A DNA stretch of 24,150 bases, from positions 1,584-25,733 of the forward strand of contig DJEF01000054.1 of assembly GCA_002431285.1 (NCBI GenBank), read 5' to 3'. The DNA is from Ruminococcaceae bacterium UBA5905. Its GTDB lineage: Bacteria > Bacillota > Clostridia > Oscillospirales > Acutalibacteraceae. The position numbers were made by a program, and so were the translations under genes. Each line of letters begins with the position of its first letter. Positions within the stretch are counted from its first letter, which is position 1. The notes beneath the pieces are model-generated. The model was not told the origin of the DNA. It was given only the letters and a program-made list of their open reading frames with translations, and ran no database searches. Positions 23,214 to 24,150 of the stretch are shown one piece after another.

Positions 23214-23235
23214 GCGTTGACAGAGGTTGTATACT
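23208..23235 (+). promoter_or_regulatory. Sigma-A promoter of the sirtuin gene
   Basis: -35 TTGCAA (23208-23213), a 16-base spacer and -10 TATACT (23230-23235). The predicted start near 23242 leaves a very short leader of about 15 bases, containing GGAGGG (23244-23249). A TTGACA at 23217 is too close to this -10 to be its -35. Confidence 0.6.
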
Positions 23236-23255
23236 ATATGACTGGAGGGATCGTC

Positions 23256-24014
23256 ATGACGGCAATAGAAAAATTGACAACAGCTATCCGGGACAGCCGC
23301 CGTATCGTCTTTTTCGGGGGCGCGGGGGTATCCACGGAGAGCGGGTTGAAGGATTATCGCAGCGCCGACGGGATTTACCATACCGCCACCCACTATGGGC
23401 GCACGCCGGAGGAAATTCTCAGCCATCGGTGTTTTTTGGAGGATACGGCGCTGTTTTATCGGTTTTATCGGGATTTTTTCCTGCAATCCGCAGAGCCGAA
23501 TGACACCCACCGGGCGCTGGCTGCGTTGGAGCGGCAGGGGAAAGACCTGACGATTGTGACCCAGAATATTGACGGTCTGCATCAAAAGGCGGGCAGCCGC
23601 CGAGTGCTGGAGCTGCACGGCAACGCCGCCCGGTTTCGCTGCGTGTCGTGCGGCAGGGTCTACGACACCCGGTGTCTCGCCGACGGCGCGCCGGTGCCCC
23701 GCTGCGCCTGCGGCGGGCGGATTAAACCGGAGGTGGTGCTGTACGGCGAGCCGCTGGACGAGGCGGTGGTGCAGAGCGCCGTGGATGCCATCGCCGGGGC
23801 AGAACTGCTCATCGTGGGCGGCACCTCACTGACGGTCTATCCGGCGGCGGGGCTGATCCGTTATTTTCGCGGGGATACGCTGGCGGTCATCAATCGGGAC
23901 GAAACCGATTGCGACGGGCAGGCGCAGATCGTGATTCACGATAGCTTGGGTACGGTGTTTCGTCAGGTGATGCAGCGGCTGCACGGCGAAACCGATGGAG
24001 GATCGCCGCTATGA
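23256..24014 (+). CDS. NAD-dependent protein deacylase (sirtuin, SIR2 family)
   Basis: A 252-residue sirtuin. Visible motifs are GAGVSTESG (22-30) with KDYRS (32-36) where the consensus is PDFRS, TQNIDGLH (102-109), catalytic His121 in ELHGN, and a zinc site Cys129-x2-Cys132 with Cys150-x-Cys152. Sirtuins remove acyl groups from lysines using NAD and release nicotinamide. ATG 23256 follows GGAGGG by six bases; the upstream in-frame ATG at 23238 would place that ribosome binding site inside the gene. It diverges from pnuC, whose product imports NAD precursors. Its stop overlaps the start of the next gene by four bases (ATGA). Some sirtuins act mainly as ADP-ribosyltransferases, but the intact His and NAD motifs favour deacylation. 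Confidence 0.93.
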   Translation: MTAIEKLTTAIRDSRRIVFFGGAGVSTESGLKDYRSADGIYHTATHYGRTPEEILSHRCFLEDTALFYRFYRDFFLQSAEPNDTHRALAALERQGKDLTIVTQNIDGLHQKAGSRRVLELHGNAARFRCVSCGRVYDTRCLADGAPVPRCACGGRIKPEVVLYGEPLDEAVVQSAVDAIAGAELLIVGGTSLTVYPAAGLIRYFRGDTLAVINRDETDCDGQAQIVIHDSLGTVFRQVMQRLHGETDGGSPL

Positions 24015-24150
24015 AGCGGAGGATATTGTGTGTCGGCGTGTGCGCGGCGTTGTTGCTGGGGCTTTGCAGCTGCTCGGGTGCGGTTTCCCCGGCGGAGAGC
24101 GCAGCGCCGCTCGCAATAACAACGACTGCGGCGGCGCCGACCACCGCCAC
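24011..24150 (+). CDS. Lipoprotein, 5' part only (runs off window)
   Basis: Forty-six codons are visible. The product starts with a basic MKRR, then a hydrophobic stretch ending LLLGLCSCSG, a type II signal peptide with the likely lipid-modified residue Cys21 (lipobox L18-C19-S20-C21). A Ser/Ala/Thr/Pro-rich linker follows, typical of Clostridia lipoproteins. GGAGG (23997-24001) lies nine bases before ATG 24011. The ATGA overlap with the sirtuin stop implies translational coupling. The functional domain lies beyond the window. Confidence 0.75.
   Translation, partial: MKRRILCVGVCAALLLGLCSCSGAVSPAESAAPLAITTTAAAPTTA

Noticed and set aside
23217..23222. TTGACA as the -35 box of the sirtuin gene
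   Set aside because: The perfect hexamer has only seven bases to TATACT and no -10 at about 17 bases; TTGCAA at 23208 has the proper spacing.
23151..23618. N-terminal extension of PnuC
   Set aside because: It crosses the divergent promoter region and the sirtuin gene; AAGGAGG marks ATG 23150.
1..24150. CRISPR arrays, insertion sequences, prophage genes, tRNA or rRNA genes
   Set aside because: I looked for regularly spaced repeats, transposase motifs with terminal inverted repeats, phage structural genes and tRNA T-loop signatures on both strands and saw none.

Overview
The window looks like a chromosomal segment of a spore-forming, moderately GC-rich member of the Clostridia (Bacillota), plausibly a gut Oscillospiraceae/Ruminococcaceae-type organism. 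The evidence is a full-length SpoIVA, an adjacent SpoIVFA/SpoIVFB-like pair, a two-gene SufC/SufB-like (SMS-type) iron-sulfur operon, a YdbS/YdbT-like PH-domain pair, strong AGGAGG-type ribosome binding sites and TTGACA/TATAAT promoters. The taxonomic call is inference. I see no tRNA or rRNA genes, insertion sequences, phage genes or CRISPR arrays.

Region 1 (1-4936) is a probable sugar or glycan utilisation cluster: the 3' part of an ADP-ribosylglycohydrolase-family gene, a convergent AraC-family regulator, and, divergent from the regulator, a GH172 (DUF2961) enzyme followed by a right-handed beta-helix protein of the pectate-lyase-like class. None of the complete proteins shows a signal peptide, so the cluster probably acts on imported oligosaccharides. 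The beta-helix gene is broken by two single-base frameshifts, both at CCCC runs. The regulator and enzyme promoters overlap completely, beside a direct repeat AAATGCTA.

Region 2 (5059-7607) is an operon for an uncharacterised coiled-coil, single-pass membrane protein, then SufC/SmsC and a short SufB/SmsB scaffold. Region 3 (7739-11317) is a sporulation block: spoIVA with a sigma-E-like promoter, then an M23 (SpoIVFA-like) and M50 (SpoIVFB-like) protease pair with overlapping genes.

Region 4 (11468-16923, minus strand) holds a YhcH/YiaL-family gene followed by a DtxR-type metal regulator, and a parE-parC-like type IIA topoisomerase operon with unusual active-site residues. A plus-strand terminator with no matching gene lies in the gap between them. 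Region 5 is secG with its own promoter and U-tailed terminator. Region 6 (17670-23150, minus strand) runs pnuC, sfsA, an N-acetylhexosamine-kinase-like gene, two PH-domain membrane proteins and tlyA. Region 7 (23208 to the end, plus strand) is a sirtuin overlapping by four bases with the start of a lipoprotein gene that runs off the window. pnuC (NAD precursor import) and the sirtuin (NAD consumer) diverge from promoters that share one palindromic -35 hexamer.

Most gene boundaries rest on visible ribosome binding sites. Functions rest on motif recognition by eye, without database searches.
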